Positions 27,317-37,330 of a DNA stretch of 64,000 nt are shown piece after piece. The stretch comes from Acidobacteriota bacterium (GTDB lineage Bacteria; Acidobacteriota; Thermoanaerobaculia; Multivoradales; Multivoraceae). The DNA lies in NCBI GenBank assembly GCA_029263415.1, contig JAJCXN010000015.1, positions 1-64,000 on the forward strand. Direction: 5' to 3'. The position numbers and the translations under genes were made by a program. A model generated the notes under the pieces. The model had not been told where the DNA came from, ran no database searches, and saw nothing but the letters and a program-made list of their open reading frames with translations. Positions within the stretch are counted from its first letter, which is position 1. Every line of letters begins with the position of its first letter.

Positions 27317-28936
27317 ATGAGTGTTCGAGTTCACCATAGGCAAGAGTCGAACGGACTGCGCTTACCACCAACGCTCGCGATTGCGCTTTTGGCATTGGTC
27401 GCGCCGATGCTTGCTGCGCAAGGTACGCCCGATTGCTTCACCGGCTCACCGGCTCGCCCGGTCAACGCGCTGGGTCCCAGCAACGAACTCATTTTTCCGC
27501 GCAGTACCGCCGGCGATCTGATTTTGCAACCTGCGGACGCCCCGGGCCTTGCTTTCCCATCGTCAAGAGACAGCACTGGCTTCAACGGCCAGCAACTGCC
27601 AAGCGTTGTCACTGGTCTCGAGCTGTTCACCGCAGTGGATATCGAGGAGAGCGATTCAACGCCGTATATATATGTGGCCTACACCGTTGGATTTCAAATC
27701 TGGGATCTGAGCGATCCGTCCCTGCCCAGCAACAGCGCACTGCTAAGCCAACGCGACGGCTTCAGAGGGGACTTCCACTCGTTCGAACCACCAGGGGAGC
27801 ACTCTTACCTCAAAATTTTCGACATCGACGCCCTCGACGCTCCCGACCACCAAGCCGTTATCGCCGTCCCAGCAATCGAGCCGGTCGGCTTCTCGCTCTG
27901 GAACGTGGACAACAAGACCGCACCTGTGCAGATCTATCAGGACATCGGTAAGCCCGCAGAGAGCGTGGCACTCGGACTGATCGACGGAACCGTCTACGCG
28001 TTTCTCGCCACCACCGGTCCCAGTGGTATCGATGTCTACGACGTCAGTCGTGCCCAAGCCTTGGGCACCTGCTTCGAAGACACCGCGAGTGGAGGTTCCC
28101 TCTGCAGCCCCGGCGACCCGGTTCATCTCGGCGCTCTTGCCAGGCCGACCTCGACCAATCGGACGCTTCATCTCGATCTAATGAAACGCGCAGCAGACGG
28201 CCAGCACTACCTGGCCTACTCCGACGGCTACTTATTCAATCCGCTAGGCGTGGAAGTACGGCGCATCAACGATCCCTCTGATCCCGGCAATCTAGATGGC
28301 GATGGGCTCGACAACCCAATCTTGATCAGCCTTCTCGGCCCCAGAGTGAGCGGCGTTGATCTGTTCGAGCATGAGAGCAATAGCTATCTCGCCGCCGTCC
28401 ACGACGAAGGGGGCAGTACCTACATCGACGTCTACGACATCAACGCTTGCCTCAATGGCACGAGCGCCGCTTGCGCCGCTCCGCCGAGGATCTACCGCCG
28501 GGAGGTCCTGGACGCGATGGTACAGCGTCCCCTGGTAAGTGCGTTCCACCTCGATTTAACTCCCATGCTCTACGTTGGATCGTGGGTCCTGTGCTCGAGC
28601 CCCGCCCCTGTTGGGCAACCCAAGCGAGATGCGCTAATCAATCTCACCGGTCTGCCGGGTGCTGTGCCTCAAGATGGAAGCGAACTCGTAGTTGGCGAGA
28701 GTTACACCGAGACGGTCGGCACCGAAACTCTGGAGATCGACTATTGGACGTCTTACTACGACGGGGTAACTCCAGGACTGAGTGGCTTCTCGGCAACCAA
28801 AGCCGCCGCCAATGGCGGGTACCTCTATCGAGCAGGCGGAACAATTCTCGACATACACCAGTGGTCGAGCCCGATGCCAAGCGACGCGATCTTCGCGGAT
28901 GGATTCGAAAGCGGCAGCACATCGGAGTGGCAATAG
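27317..28936 (+). CDS. Exported propeller-like protein with C-terminal DGFESG tail
   Basis: About 539 residues. The signal peptide (LPPTLAIALLALVAPMLAAQ) follows a basic start. The body has repeated blades ending in phrases such as FQIWDLSDPSLP, FSLWNVDNKTAP, IDVYDVSRAQAL and IDVYDINAC, which resemble LVIVD or choice-of-anchor propellers. The last residues IFADGFESGSTSEWQ match a short conserved tail found on many exported proteins in Xanthomonadales-like and acidobacterial genomes, possibly a sorting or domain-closing motif. The start at 27317 is the ATG before the signal peptide. The function is unknown. Confidence 0.72.
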   Translation: MSVRVHHRQESNGLRLPPTLAIALLALVAPMLAAQGTPDCFTGSPARPVNALGPSNELIFPRSTAGDLILQPADAPGLAFPSSRDSTGFNGQQLPSVVTGLELFTAVDIEESDSTPYIYVAYTVGFQIWDLSDPSLPSNSALLSQRDGFRGDFHSFEPPGEHSYLKIFDIDALDAPDHQAVIAVPAIEPVGFSLWNVDNKTAPVQIYQDIGKPAESVALGLIDGTVYAFLATTGPSGIDVYDVSRAQALGTCFEDTASGGSLCSPGDPVHLGALARPTSTNRTLHLDLMKRAADGQHYLAYSDGYLFNPLGVEVRRINDPSDPGNLDGDGLDNPILISLLGPRVSGVDLFEHESNSYLAAVHDEGGSTYIDVYDINACLNGTSAACAAPPRIYRREVLDAMVQRPLVSAFHLDLTPMLYVGSWVLCSSPAPVGQPKRDALINLTGLPGAVPQDGSELVVGESYTETVGTETLEIDYWTSYYDGVTPGLSGFSATKAAANGGYLYRAGGTILDIHQWSSPMPSDAIFADGFESGSTSEWQ

Positions 28937-28959
28937 CTGCCGCAAGCTCCTCCGTGGTC

Positions 28960-30642
28960 CTAGGGCCGCGGCGTGGCCTTGAAAACTCGTACGCTGCCTT
29001 GTCCAAGACAACCAGCGGTCCGATTGAACTCACTCAACCCCGCGGGCTCACCAGCAAACGCTGCAACAACCTCGCTGCGTTGATCCTTGTCTAGGTCACC
29101 GAGCTTCAAACCGTAGACCACACAGCCACTGGCCGGCTGCTGCAGCTCCTCGGAGCGCTCAACGGTGAAGTTGCGCTCGCCTGCTCCGAGCAACACCTCG
29201 ATGCGCCCATCGCCGGTTCCGAATGCCACGTCAAGGTGCTCATCGCCATCCAGACTGCCGACTCCGATGCTGTAGACACCGGCACGCCCGTCGGCGACAA
29301 ACAGCGGCACTCGCTGCCACGACACAGGATCCGTCGAGGATTGACCGAACAATGCGTCCAGGCCTGTGCGGTCCGTGTCCCCTTGGGTGACTATGTAGCC
29401 GAGCAGAAGGTCCTGTGCTCCGTCCTGATCAAGATCGGCAATGGCAACTGAGTAGACAAAAGAGGCAACAGGTTCCACGCTCACCGCGTGCCGCGTCCAA
29501 CGAGGCCCATCACTTTGCACGTGTAGCGTCTGGCGAGCGCCCTGTTGGCGCGTCGCAGTGAAGGCGTCGGGACGACCATCTCCGTTGACATCGGCAACCG
29601 CCACTGAATCACCGAACAGCGCAGACTCATCTTTGAGGGTCGTCCAAGTGCCGTCGCCTTCGTTCAAGAAGACCCGCAGACCGGGGCTGCTCTGCAGACC
29701 CTCTTGGGGACGAGCGCGCTGAATCATGCCTTTCGGCCCTTCCCCAAGCGCAACGATGTCCGGCCACCCATCGCCGTTCCAGTCCGCCACCTCGAGAGCA
29801 CGCGACGAGAACACCGGACCCACTGTCTGGTCAGTCACGCCAAGTGTTTGCGACGCTTCGGTATTGGGCGCAACGAGGCCGATACCGCTTGACCATTCGG
29901 TGTAGCTGCCCCGTCCGTTGCTCACGAGTACAACCACTCCGCTTAGGTGGATGCCGAGAGCAAAGTCGATATGGCCGTCGCGGTTGAAATCAGCGGCGGC
30001 AGCGTCACCGTAGTCGTAGGGAAGATCGGGATAGCCCCCAGGCCAACGACGCCAGTTGCCAGCTCCGTCCGAGAGAAACACGTTCGGTTCGCGGCGCGAC
30101 TTGCGAGCGGGCCCGAAGATCAGATCTACGTGCCCGTCTTCGTCCATATCAGCAAGGTCAAAGCCATTGCGCCATTGTCCAGTCTTTGGCAATCCCGAAT
30201 CGAAGGCAGTGAACTCGAGTCGGTCGGACGGCTCGAACGCAATCGACGCCGGGTCAAGAGGCGAGGTGATCGCGACCGCAACCTTCGCAGAGGCCGCCTT
30301 GCGGGTGGGCCGAGTACGGGGCCCAGCGACAGGCTCATACTGCCTCACCCAGAAGTGCTCAGCGCCTTCGCTATCCACGTCGAGCTGAATGCCATTGCGC
30401 ACTTGGATCCGGCCGTCATCGAGCCGGATGAAGTCGACGCCTTCCTTGCCCTTGCGGATCTCGATCAAACGGTACTTGCGCCCCTTCTCATCCGCTAGTG
30501 CTTGCTCTTCAGCCGGGACCTTCTCCTGGAGCCGTGCCGCTTCAGCCCCCTGCGCGGACACAGCACCTGAAGCGAGGAGTAGGGCAGTAAGCGACCACTG
30601 GAAAAGCCGGCCTATGTCAAGATTTCTCTGAGGTCGAAGCAC
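28960..30642 (-). CDS. Exported FG-GAP/VCBS repeat (integrin-like propeller) protein
   Basis: About 560 residues. The GTG at 30642 is favoured over a GTG at 30669 because GGAGAGAG lies seven bases upstream and it opens the signal peptide (FQWSLTALLLASGAVSAQ). The mature protein has at least six FG-GAP repeats with calcium-type DxDxDG loops: DLADMDEDGHVDLIFG, DFNRDGHIDFALG, DWNGDGWPDIVALG, DVNGDGRPDAF, DLDQDGAQDLLLG and LDGDEHLDVAFG. This indicates a seven-bladed calcium-binding propeller at the cell surface or outside. The partner or ligand is unknown. It is convergent with the 27317 gene, with only about 23 bases between stops. Confidence 0.88.
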   Translation of the reverse strand: MLRPQRNLDIGRLFQWSLTALLLASGAVSAQGAEAARLQEKVPAEEQALADEKGRKYRLIEIRKGKEGVDFIRLDDGRIQVRNGIQLDVDSEGAEHFWVRQYEPVAGPRTRPTRKAASAKVAVAITSPLDPASIAFEPSDRLEFTAFDSGLPKTGQWRNGFDLADMDEDGHVDLIFGPARKSRREPNVFLSDGAGNWRRWPGGYPDLPYDYGDAAAADFNRDGHIDFALGIHLSGVVVLVSNGRGSYTEWSSGIGLVAPNTEASQTLGVTDQTVGPVFSSRALEVADWNGDGWPDIVALGEGPKGMIQRARPQEGLQSSPGLRVFLNEGDGTWTTLKDESALFGDSVAVADVNGDGRPDAFTATRQQGARQTLHVQSDGPRWTRHAVSVEPVASFVYSVAIADLDQDGAQDLLLGYIVTQGDTDRTGLDALFGQSSTDPVSWQRVPLFVADGRAGVYSIGVGSLDGDEHLDVAFGTGDGRIEVLLGAGERNFTVERSEELQQPASGCVVYGLKLGDLDKDQRSEVVAAFAGEPAGLSEFNRTAGCLGQGSVRVFKATPRP

Positions 30643-30879
30643 TGAGTCTCTCTCCGTGCGAAGGATCACTCAAAGCAAAAAGCGGCGTCATCGACGGACC
30701 TAAGACAAGGTTCCTCGATGGGTGAGTAATGGGCGGTTGAACTGAGCGTAATCCAGGCTAGCACGCAGCGGGGCCGTCTCCCGCACCGGCCATGCATGGG
30801 CTCGAACCGATAGTCTCTTGAGCATCCGAACCAACGAAGCTAGAGCGACTCTTCAACCGACAATGGATGAAAGAAGACG

Positions 30880-32550
30880 ATGAACAAATCTAGACTGCAC
30901 TCGCTGCAACAGCCAATGCGATCCGGCGCGCTTTCGCGCACACTGCTAGCAACGAGCGCGATTCTGGTGCTTGCCAATAGCTCCTTCGCCCAGCCCAGCG
31001 AGCAGAAGCTCAAGCGTCTCAAATCCGAGCTCATCGCCTCGGTTGAGAGCCGATCCAAGTTGACCCAGGAGATGGTCGACTCCATCTTCTCGTTTGGCGA
31101 ACTCGGCTTCCAAGAGTTCGAGACCTCCAAGTACGTCACTGGCATTCTCGAAGAGAACGGTTTTGCCATTGAACGCGGAGTGAGCGGCATGCCCACTGCG
31201 TGGGTCGCTCGCTGGGGATCGGGCAAGCCTGTGATCTCGTTCGGCACCGACATCGATGGCATTCCGAAGGCTTCGCAGAAGCCGGGCGTTGCCTATCACG
31301 ACCCCATCGTTGCGGGAGCCCCAGGTCATGGCGAAGGGCACAATTCGGGACAGGCGGTCAATGTGGTCGCGGCGCTTGCATTGAAAGACCTGATGGAGCG
31401 CGAGAAGATGCCCGGCACACTTATGCTTTGGCCGGGCGTCGCCGAGGAGCAACTCGGCAGCAAAGCGTTCTTTGTGCGCGCTGGCCTGTTCGAGGATGTG
31501 GACATGGTGTTCTTCACCCATGTTGCAGATCGACTGGCGGTGTCGTGGGGTGACGCCTACGGTAGCGGTTTGGTGTCAGTGGAGTACACCTTCAACGGCA
31601 AAGCGGCTCACGGTGCTGGCGCTCCGTGGCTAGGCAAGAGCGCGCTCGACGCAGTTGAGCTCATGAACACAGCCTGGAACTTCCGCCGAGAGCATCTGCG
31701 CTTGCCCTACCGACTGCACTACGTGATCACCAACGGCGGCGACCAACCGAATGTGGTGCCGTCTCTCGCCTCGGTTTGGTACTACTACCGAGAGCTCGAC
31801 TACGACCACATCAAGCGCCTGTTCGACATTGGCGAAGTGATGGCGTCCTCCGCCGCCGCGATGACCGACACCCAAGTCAGCTCGCGCATTCTTGGCGCTG
31901 CCTGGCCGCGTCACTTCAACAAGGTGATCGCGCAGACCATGCACAACAACATCGAGCAAGTCGGCCTACCGAAATGGAGTAGCGACGACGTAGCGCTCGC
32001 GGTGGGTCTGCAAAAAGAAATGGACTTCAAACCCGACCCCAATCGCGGCCCGTACAGCGGAGTGGTCGGCCTCAGAACAGACCTGGGGCCGCTCCAAGGC
32101 CCAATTCAAGGGCCACGCTTGGGCGGCGGTTCGGACGACATCGGCGACGTCGCCTGGAATGTTCCCACCGTCACTCTCGGTTTCCCCGCCAACTTTTCCA
32201 CCGGCGGTGGCGGCCACCATTGGTCAAGTGCGGTTGCCATGGCGACACCGATCGCACACAAAGGATCGGCGGCTGGAGCCAAAGTAATAGCGATGACCGC
32301 TCTTGATTTCTTGCTCGACCCGACCAAGGTGCAAGCCTCGTGGGACTATTTCAACAAGGAACAGACCGCCGACGTCACCTACACCAACTTCGTGAGAGAG
32401 ACGGACGAGCCTGCGATCCACCTCAACAAGAGGATCATGTCCGAGTACCGCGAGGAGATGCGCAAGTTCTACTACGACCCCTCCAAGTACGACACCTACT
32501 TGGAGCAGTTAGGCATCGACTACCCAACGGTGCGGGCCGAGAACCCCTAA
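30880..32550 (+). CDS. M20 family amidohydrolase (AbgB-like), exported
   Basis: 556 residues. The N-terminus has a long signal peptide (LLATSAILVLANSSFA). M20D features follow: FGTDIDGIP, GHGEGHNSG with metal-binding His, VAEEQLGSKAFF with the catalytic Glu pair, the lid domain from about residue 225 (YTFNGKAAHGAGAPW) and HHWSSAVAMATP near the end. The closest pattern is p-aminobenzoyl-glutamate hydrolase subunit B (AbgB), about 480 residues in E. coli. Substrate specificity cannot be read. Its 3' end is 21 bases from the convergent xdhB gene; a role in purine breakdown is conceivable, but the M20 lineage is not that of allantoate amidohydrolase. AAAGAAG precedes the ATG. Confidence 0.88.
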   Translation: MNKSRLHSLQQPMRSGALSRTLLATSAILVLANSSFAQPSEQKLKRLKSELIASVESRSKLTQEMVDSIFSFGELGFQEFETSKYVTGILEENGFAIERGVSGMPTAWVARWGSGKPVISFGTDIDGIPKASQKPGVAYHDPIVAGAPGHGEGHNSGQAVNVVAALALKDLMEREKMPGTLMLWPGVAEEQLGSKAFFVRAGLFEDVDMVFFTHVADRLAVSWGDAYGSGLVSVEYTFNGKAAHGAGAPWLGKSALDAVELMNTAWNFRREHLRLPYRLHYVITNGGDQPNVVPSLASVWYYYRELDYDHIKRLFDIGEVMASSAAAMTDTQVSSRILGAAWPRHFNKVIAQTMHNNIEQVGLPKWSSDDVALAVGLQKEMDFKPDPNRGPYSGVVGLRTDLGPLQGPIQGPRLGGGSDDIGDVAWNVPTVTLGFPANFSTGGGGHHWSSAVAMATPIAHKGSAAGAKVIAMTALDFLLDPTKVQASWDYFNKEQTADVTYTNFVRETDEPAIHLNKRIMSEYREEMRKFYYDPSKYDTYLEQLGIDYPTVRAENP

Positions 32551-32571
32551 AGGCGGTTGCTGAGAAAGTCC

Positions 32572-34923
32572 TTAGACCCAATCCGCGCGGCTTATCCCGG
32601 CTGCATACCGCGCGATCTCCTCGTGAGTCGCCGGGATGCGTAGCGCATCGGTTGCACTTGCACCGGGAGTATCGTCTGCTGTGGCCAGCGCATCCTTCAC
32701 TGCAGTCCAGACCGCGATCGCCAACATCAACGGCGGCTCTCCAACCGCCTTGGTGCTGCGCACGTTGTGTGAGTTGAGATCGTTGTCGATGAAGCCAACG
32801 CGGAAGTCCTGAGGCAAATCTGAGGCGGCTGGAATCTTGTAGGTGGTTGGCGACAGCGTCAACAACGCGCCGCGGCTGTCGTAGACCAGTTCCTCGGCCG
32901 TGACCCAACCGATGCCTTGCACAAGACCACCTATCACCTGACCGAGTTCGATTCCAACGTTGATGGGCTTGCCAATATCCATCAGCACGTCGAGGCGTTT
33001 GATCTCGAGCGTGCCGATCAAACGGTCGACCTCGACCTCGGCCGCGCACCAGCCTGTTGTGAAGTACGCGAACGGTTTTCCTTGCCCAGTCTCGCGGTTG
33101 AAATCGACTCCGGGCGTGGCGAAGAAGCCGCGAGCGCCTAGATCAACGCGATCGATGTAGGCCTGTTTGCACAGTTCGGGGAACGCGATGCGATTGGTCT
33201 GCGACGCGCGCTCGTCCCACACCATGCCGTGCTCAAACCGCACGTGCTCGGCTGAGCACACCAGGCCCGCAGCTGGATCAGCAAAACGCAGGGCTGCAAA
33301 GCGGCTGAGGCGTTCGCGAATGGTGCGACAGGCATTGACGGTGGCAGCACCGTTGATGTCGGTGCTCGCCGAGGCGGCCGTCGGTGAAGTGTTGTTGTTC
33401 TTCTCAGTCGACGTCTTCATGACCGCTACGCGTTCAGGCTCAATGCCGAACTCAGCGGCAGCGATCATCGCGAGCTTGGTGTAGACCCCCTGCCCCATCT
33501 CGGTGGCACCAGTGCTCACTTGCACACTGCCGTCGGTGTAGACATTGACCAAAGCGTTGCCTTGGTTGAGGGTCTTGTTGGTGAACGAGATACCGAACTT
33601 GACCGGCACCATCGACAGGCCTCGGCATCGCGATGCTGATTGAGCGTTGAAGTCTGCAACCTGCGAACGGCGATCTCGATAAGACGAACTCTCCTCCAGC
33701 AGTTCCGCGATTTCGGGTAAGAGGTTGCCACGAACCGTCTGCCCATAAGGTGTGACCGATCGCGAACTGCTCTCATCATCGCTATAGAGGTTGGCGCGGC
33801 GCACGTCGAGCGCATCGCGACCCAAGCTTTGGGCAATCTCCTCCATGATGTTCTCGATCGCCGCCATGCCCTGAGGGCCGCCAAAGCCACGGAATGCTGT
33901 ATTGGGCGGCAAGTTAGTTCGACAGACCCGCGCGTTGATCTCGACATTCTCGAGGTAGTAGCTGTTGTCCAGATGCAACATGCAGCGCTCGAGCACGGCC
34001 GTCGACAGGTCGGCATAAGCGCCGCCGTTCGAGCGCACTTCAAACGCTGCTGCTGTGATCTCGCCTGAGCCATTGAAGCCAACGCGATAGCGCGTCTCGA
34101 AGGCGTGCCGTTTGCCGGTCAACAGCATGTCGTCGTCTTTGGTGTAGATCACTCGAACCGGGCGATGGGTATGAAAGCACACCAATGCTGCAAATGCGGC
34201 CGGCAGAGCTGCTTGGGTCTCCTTGCCTCCGAAGGCGCCTCCCATCCGGAGGACCTCGCACACCACTTGGTTCTGCCGCCAGCCCAGCAACTCCGCCACC
34301 ACACCCTGGATCTCGGTTGGCGCCTGAGTGGACGACTGCACAATGAGTCTTGAACCCTCTTGCGGAATGACCAAGGCCGCTTGTGATTCGAGGTAGAACT
34401 GCTCCTGCCCTTGACTGACGAAAACACCTTCGAGCGTGTGCTTAGACACTGTCCATGCCTGGGCAAAATCGCCACGCCGGATGCAACGTTCGACACCGAG
34501 GTACTCATCCGCCGCCTCGGCCTCGGCAATGTTCAGCACCGGTTTCTCTTCGCTCACTCGAACCTCAGCTAAGGCTGCGGCTGCATGCGCTTGCTCTAGG
34601 GTCTCTGCTGCGACCACTGCGATCGGCTGCCCCAAGTAGCGAAGCTCCTCGCACGCAAGAAACGGCTCGTCTTCAAAGATCGCCCCAAAGTGGTTGACGC
34701 CGGGAATATCGGCTGCCGTATAGACGCCAACGACACCACTCGCACGGCGCACCGCATCGACATCGAGTTCTAAGAGAGAACCACGAGCGCATGGCGAGCC
34801 GATCGTGGTGATCGCAAGCTCTGATTCTTGGCGTGGCAGATCGTCGATGTAGTCGGCACTGCCTTGCACGTGGGCGAAGGCGGAGTCATGCAGCGGCTCA
34901 GCGTTCCTTCGTGGTGCGCTCAT
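32572..34923 (-). CDS. xdhB: Xanthine dehydrogenase, molybdopterin-binding large subunit
   Basis: About 783 residues, normal for XdhB. Molybdenum-site motifs are present: MGGAFGGKETQAAL, TAFRGFGGPQGM, STGATEMGQGVYTK and the C-terminal VGEPPLMLA with the catalytic Glu region. The enzyme hydroxylates hypoxanthine and xanthine to urate in the cytoplasm with the small subunit carrying FeS and FAD. The ATG at 34923 was chosen because it makes an ATGA overlap with the xdhA stop and has GAGGAA eight bases upstream; an ATG three codons earlier sits too close to that site. It is last gene of the uox-xdhA-xdhB operon. No xdhC insertion factor is seen in the window. Confidence 0.95.
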   Translation of the reverse strand: MSAPRRNAEPLHDSAFAHVQGSADYIDDLPRQESELAITTIGSPCARGSLLELDVDAVRRASGVVGVYTAADIPGVNHFGAIFEDEPFLACEELRYLGQPIAVVAAETLEQAHAAAALAEVRVSEEKPVLNIAEAEAADEYLGVERCIRRGDFAQAWTVSKHTLEGVFVSQGQEQFYLESQAALVIPQEGSRLIVQSSTQAPTEIQGVVAELLGWRQNQVVCEVLRMGGAFGGKETQAALPAAFAALVCFHTHRPVRVIYTKDDDMLLTGKRHAFETRYRVGFNGSGEITAAAFEVRSNGGAYADLSTAVLERCMLHLDNSYYLENVEINARVCRTNLPPNTAFRGFGGPQGMAAIENIMEEIAQSLGRDALDVRRANLYSDDESSSRSVTPYGQTVRGNLLPEIAELLEESSSYRDRRSQVADFNAQSASRCRGLSMVPVKFGISFTNKTLNQGNALVNVYTDGSVQVSTGATEMGQGVYTKLAMIAAAEFGIEPERVAVMKTSTEKNNNTSPTAASASTDINGAATVNACRTIRERLSRFAALRFADPAAGLVCSAEHVRFEHGMVWDERASQTNRIAFPELCKQAYIDRVDLGARGFFATPGVDFNRETGQGKPFAYFTTGWCAAEVEVDRLIGTLEIKRLDVLMDIGKPINVGIELGQVIGGLVQGIGWVTAEELVYDSRGALLTLSPTTYKIPAASDLPQDFRVGFIDNDLNSHNVRSTKAVGEPPLMLAIAVWTAVKDALATADDTPGASATDALRIPATHEEIARYAAGISRADWV

Positions 34924-36479
34924 TGCGCACATTCCTCAGCTGCCTTCAGTTCGCTTTCTAGCTGCTCATAGAAACGCAGGGTGGTGTTACGGGCCAGCAG
35001 CTCGCGATAGGCAGCCGCACCGCGCACATCCGAGATGGGAGTGATCTCAGTAGCGGCGATTGCCCCCACTTGCTCGAACAGGCTGCGATCGACCGATTGA
35101 CCACGCAATGCAGCTTCGCTCCTGGGCAACCGCAGCACAACCGGACCAACACCACCGTAGGCCATGCGGGCTTGGACGATGAGTGAACCCTCAAGTTGCA
35201 GCCACAGCGCGCCGGTGAAGGTCGAGATGTCGAGATCACGCCTGCGCGAGGCCTTGAGCAAGAACACGCGCTCGCCCTTGGCTGCAACCGGTGCGCTCAA
35301 GCGGACCGACCTCAACAGTTCGTTCGGTGCCAAGTCGAACGTCTTGTAACCGAGGTAAAAGTCCTCGACCGCCACTTCGCGCGATCCAGTCTCTGAAACC
35401 AACTCCACGTGCGCATCTGCGACATGAAAGAAGGGCAACGCATCCGCGATCGGTGACGCGTTCATCACGTTGCCACCAACGGTCCCCATGTTGCGGATCT
35501 GCGGCCCGCCAAAGCGCCGCAAAACGCCGGCAAACTCTGGGCAGCGTCGGTCGAAGTGATCGAGCGCATCGCGCCATCTCACCGTTGCACCGAGCACCAT
35601 CTGGCCTGTTTCCTCATCCCAAGACGTGCCAGCGAAACCCTCAAGGTCGCGGCCGAGATGCAGCCAGTCGCTCTTGGTCAACTGCCCCTTGTTGAAACGG
35701 ACACCCAAGTCGGTCGCCCCTGCCACCACTCGCGCTTGAGGGTGCGCTGCACGCTGGGCTAGAGCCTGCTCAGCAGTGGCCGGAACCAGCACGCTGCATC
35801 CGTCGTGTTCGATTCTCAGCGACTGAGCTCGTGCCTCGCGAAACGCGACGGCGACCTTAAGCTCATCGAACAATTCGTTGGGAGCCGGCACTTCCTCCAA
35901 GTCGATCGAAGCGACGGCATCGAGGATCTGAACATAGCCGGTGCACCGACAAAGGTTGCCGCTGAGTGCGGTCCGCACCTCCTGGTCCTTCAGAGCGCGA
36001 CCTTCTCGACGAGCATCATCGACCAAGTCGGTGATCGCCACCACGAACCCCGGAGTACAGAAGCCGCACTGTGAGCCGTAGTTCTCTGCCATCGCGCGCT
36101 GTACCGGATGGAGGTGGTCACTCCGCTGCGCATGCTTGACCTGCGCCAAGCCATCGACGGTGATGATGTGGCAGCAATCAAATTGGTACACGAAGCCGAT
36201 GCAAGAGTCGATCGCGCGATACTGGAACGAGGCGGAGCTTTGTCCTGTCCCCTTCTGGGTCAACTCACCTGCGAGCACGCTGCACGCGCCACAGTCACCT
36301 TCGGAGCACACAATCTTGGTGCCAGTGAGCCGTAGCTGATCCCGCAAAAGACCGGAGAGCGTTCCGAAGGCGTGGGCCCCACAAACCTCATGAACGACTC
36401 CGTTGACCGCCAGCAACACCGTGTCCCGGACGTCAGCCCCAACGACAGCAGGACTGGACGCTTCGGTCCGACCACTCAC
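34920..36479 (-). CDS. xdhA: Xanthine dehydrogenase, FeS/FAD small subunit
   Basis: 519 residues. The N-terminal plant-type ferredoxin domain has CSEGDCGACSVL (first 2Fe-2S cluster), followed by the second cluster motif with CGFCTPGF and NLCRCTGY. From about residue 215 comes the FAD-binding domain (ARVVAGATDLGVRFNKG, GGPQIRNMGTVGGNVMNASP IAD). A CO_deh_flav C-terminal domain ends the protein. It passes electrons from the molybdenum subunit to NAD+. The start is a GTG whose G overlaps the stop of uox (TAGTG), and the 3' end overlaps xdhB by ATGA, so all three genes are translationally chained. Confidence 0.95.
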   Translation of the reverse strand: MSGRTEASSPAVVGADVRDTVLLAVNGVVHEVCGAHAFGTLSGLLRDQLRLTGTKIVCSEGDCGACSVLAGELTQKGTGQSSASFQYRAIDSCIGFVYQFDCCHIITVDGLAQVKHAQRSDHLHPVQRAMAENYGSQCGFCTPGFVVAITDLVDDARREGRALKDQEVRTALSGNLCRCTGYVQILDAVASIDLEEVPAPNELFDELKVAVAFREARAQSLRIEHDGCSVLVPATAEQALAQRAAHPQARVVAGATDLGVRFNKGQLTKSDWLHLGRDLEGFAGTSWDEETGQMVLGATVRWRDALDHFDRRCPEFAGVLRRFGGPQIRNMGTVGGNVMNASPIADALPFFHVADAHVELVSETGSREVAVEDFYLGYKTFDLAPNELLRSVRLSAPVAAKGERVFLLKASRRRDLDISTFTGALWLQLEGSLIVQARMAYGGVGPVVLRLPRSEAALRGQSVDRSLFEQVGAIAATEITPISDVRGAAAYRELLARNTTLRFYEQLESELKAAEECAQ

Positions 36480-37330
36480 TACGAGCTCCGACTGAGAGTC
36501 GCTTCGATGTTGCCGAACGGCTCGTCGGTCCCAACAAAGACCTGATTCTCGTTGTCGAGACCGAAGGGCTCTAGGTTTGCCAGGAGATGATGTTGGTTTG
36601 GCAGCTGCAGGTTGATCTCGGCGACCTCGGCAATCGATTCGAGCACGGCGGTGCCCATCGCGTGCAGGGTCTCTTGGACCGAGCGCGAGTTGTGAGTTGC
36701 GAAAACTTCAAGCAACGTCGACCGAACTCGATGTCTGAACTCTTGGTCTTGAGTCGCGTCGACATCTGCGCGAGCCAAGGTCCACTCGACGCGCAAGGTG
36801 GTCGCGAACAAACGATCGTCGGTGTCCTTGAGGGTGGCAAACCGGTCTCGGTGAAAGTCGCTGAACCCGGAGTCGGCGGTCTTGATCACCTGCAAGAGAT
36901 CGATGCCCGACGAGAGCGCCCCGCTGGTACCGTCGTGATGGGCGGACGCGAGGTAAAGCTCGGTACTCGCTCGCATCAACGCCGCAGCGTGCTGCGCATC
37001 CTGACCCTCAATCGGGCGCCAAACCTCTTGTTCGATATCGACGCTTGCGCTACTCACAGCCGAATAAGTTTCGGCGAAGTGAGTCGCCAGCAAGAGCGCA
37101 AACCGTTCAATCGATGTAACTCCGTGCTCGCGGGCCAACACGTACACGGTGTTCTTCATCGAATCAGTCGCCACCACATTGCGATTGTCACCGTCAGTGA
37201 AGCTGGGCTCGAACGAGCCCTCCAGGCTAATGCCCACAGCGCACACAACCAGTCGGTGTGGTGAGACTGAGCGGTCCAGGGTCGTTAGGCGAACGCGTTC
37301 TTTTCCGTAGCGATGATCGACAATGTGCAT
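36479..37330 (-). CDS. uox: Urate oxidase (factor-independent uricase)
   Basis: 283 residues, close to the usual 290-300. Catalytic residues of the cofactor-free T-fold enzyme are visible: K10 in YGKERVR, T55 in VVATDSMKNTVYVLA, and the His in LPNQHHLLANLEPFG (H247/H248), with the active-site tail LDNENQVFVGTDEPFG. It oxidises urate with O2 to 5-hydroxyisourate. It is first gene of the minus-strand operon and is divergent from the ring-opening genes at 37750. The ATG at 37330 has no clear Shine-Dalgarno sequence. Confidence 0.95.
   Translation of the reverse strand: MHIVDHRYGKERVRLTTLDRSVSPHRLVVCAVGISLEGSFEPSFTDGDNRNVVATDSMKNTVYVLAREHGVTSIERFALLLATHFAETYSAVSSASVDIEQEVWRPIEGQDAQHAAALMRASTELYLASAHHDGTSGALSSGIDLLQVIKTADSGFSDFHRDRFATLKDTDDRLFATTLRVEWTLARADVDATQDQEFRHRVRSTLLEVFATHNSRSVQETLHAMGTAVLESIAEVAEINLQLPNQHHLLANLEPFGLDNENQVFVGTDEPFGNIEATLSRSS

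Noticed and set aside
30880-32550. M20 amidohydrolase as part of the purine pathway (allantoate amidohydrolase)
   Set aside because: Its motifs are AbgB-like and it has a signal peptide; the locus already has allantoicase for that step, and the gene is convergent to xdhB rather than in an operon.
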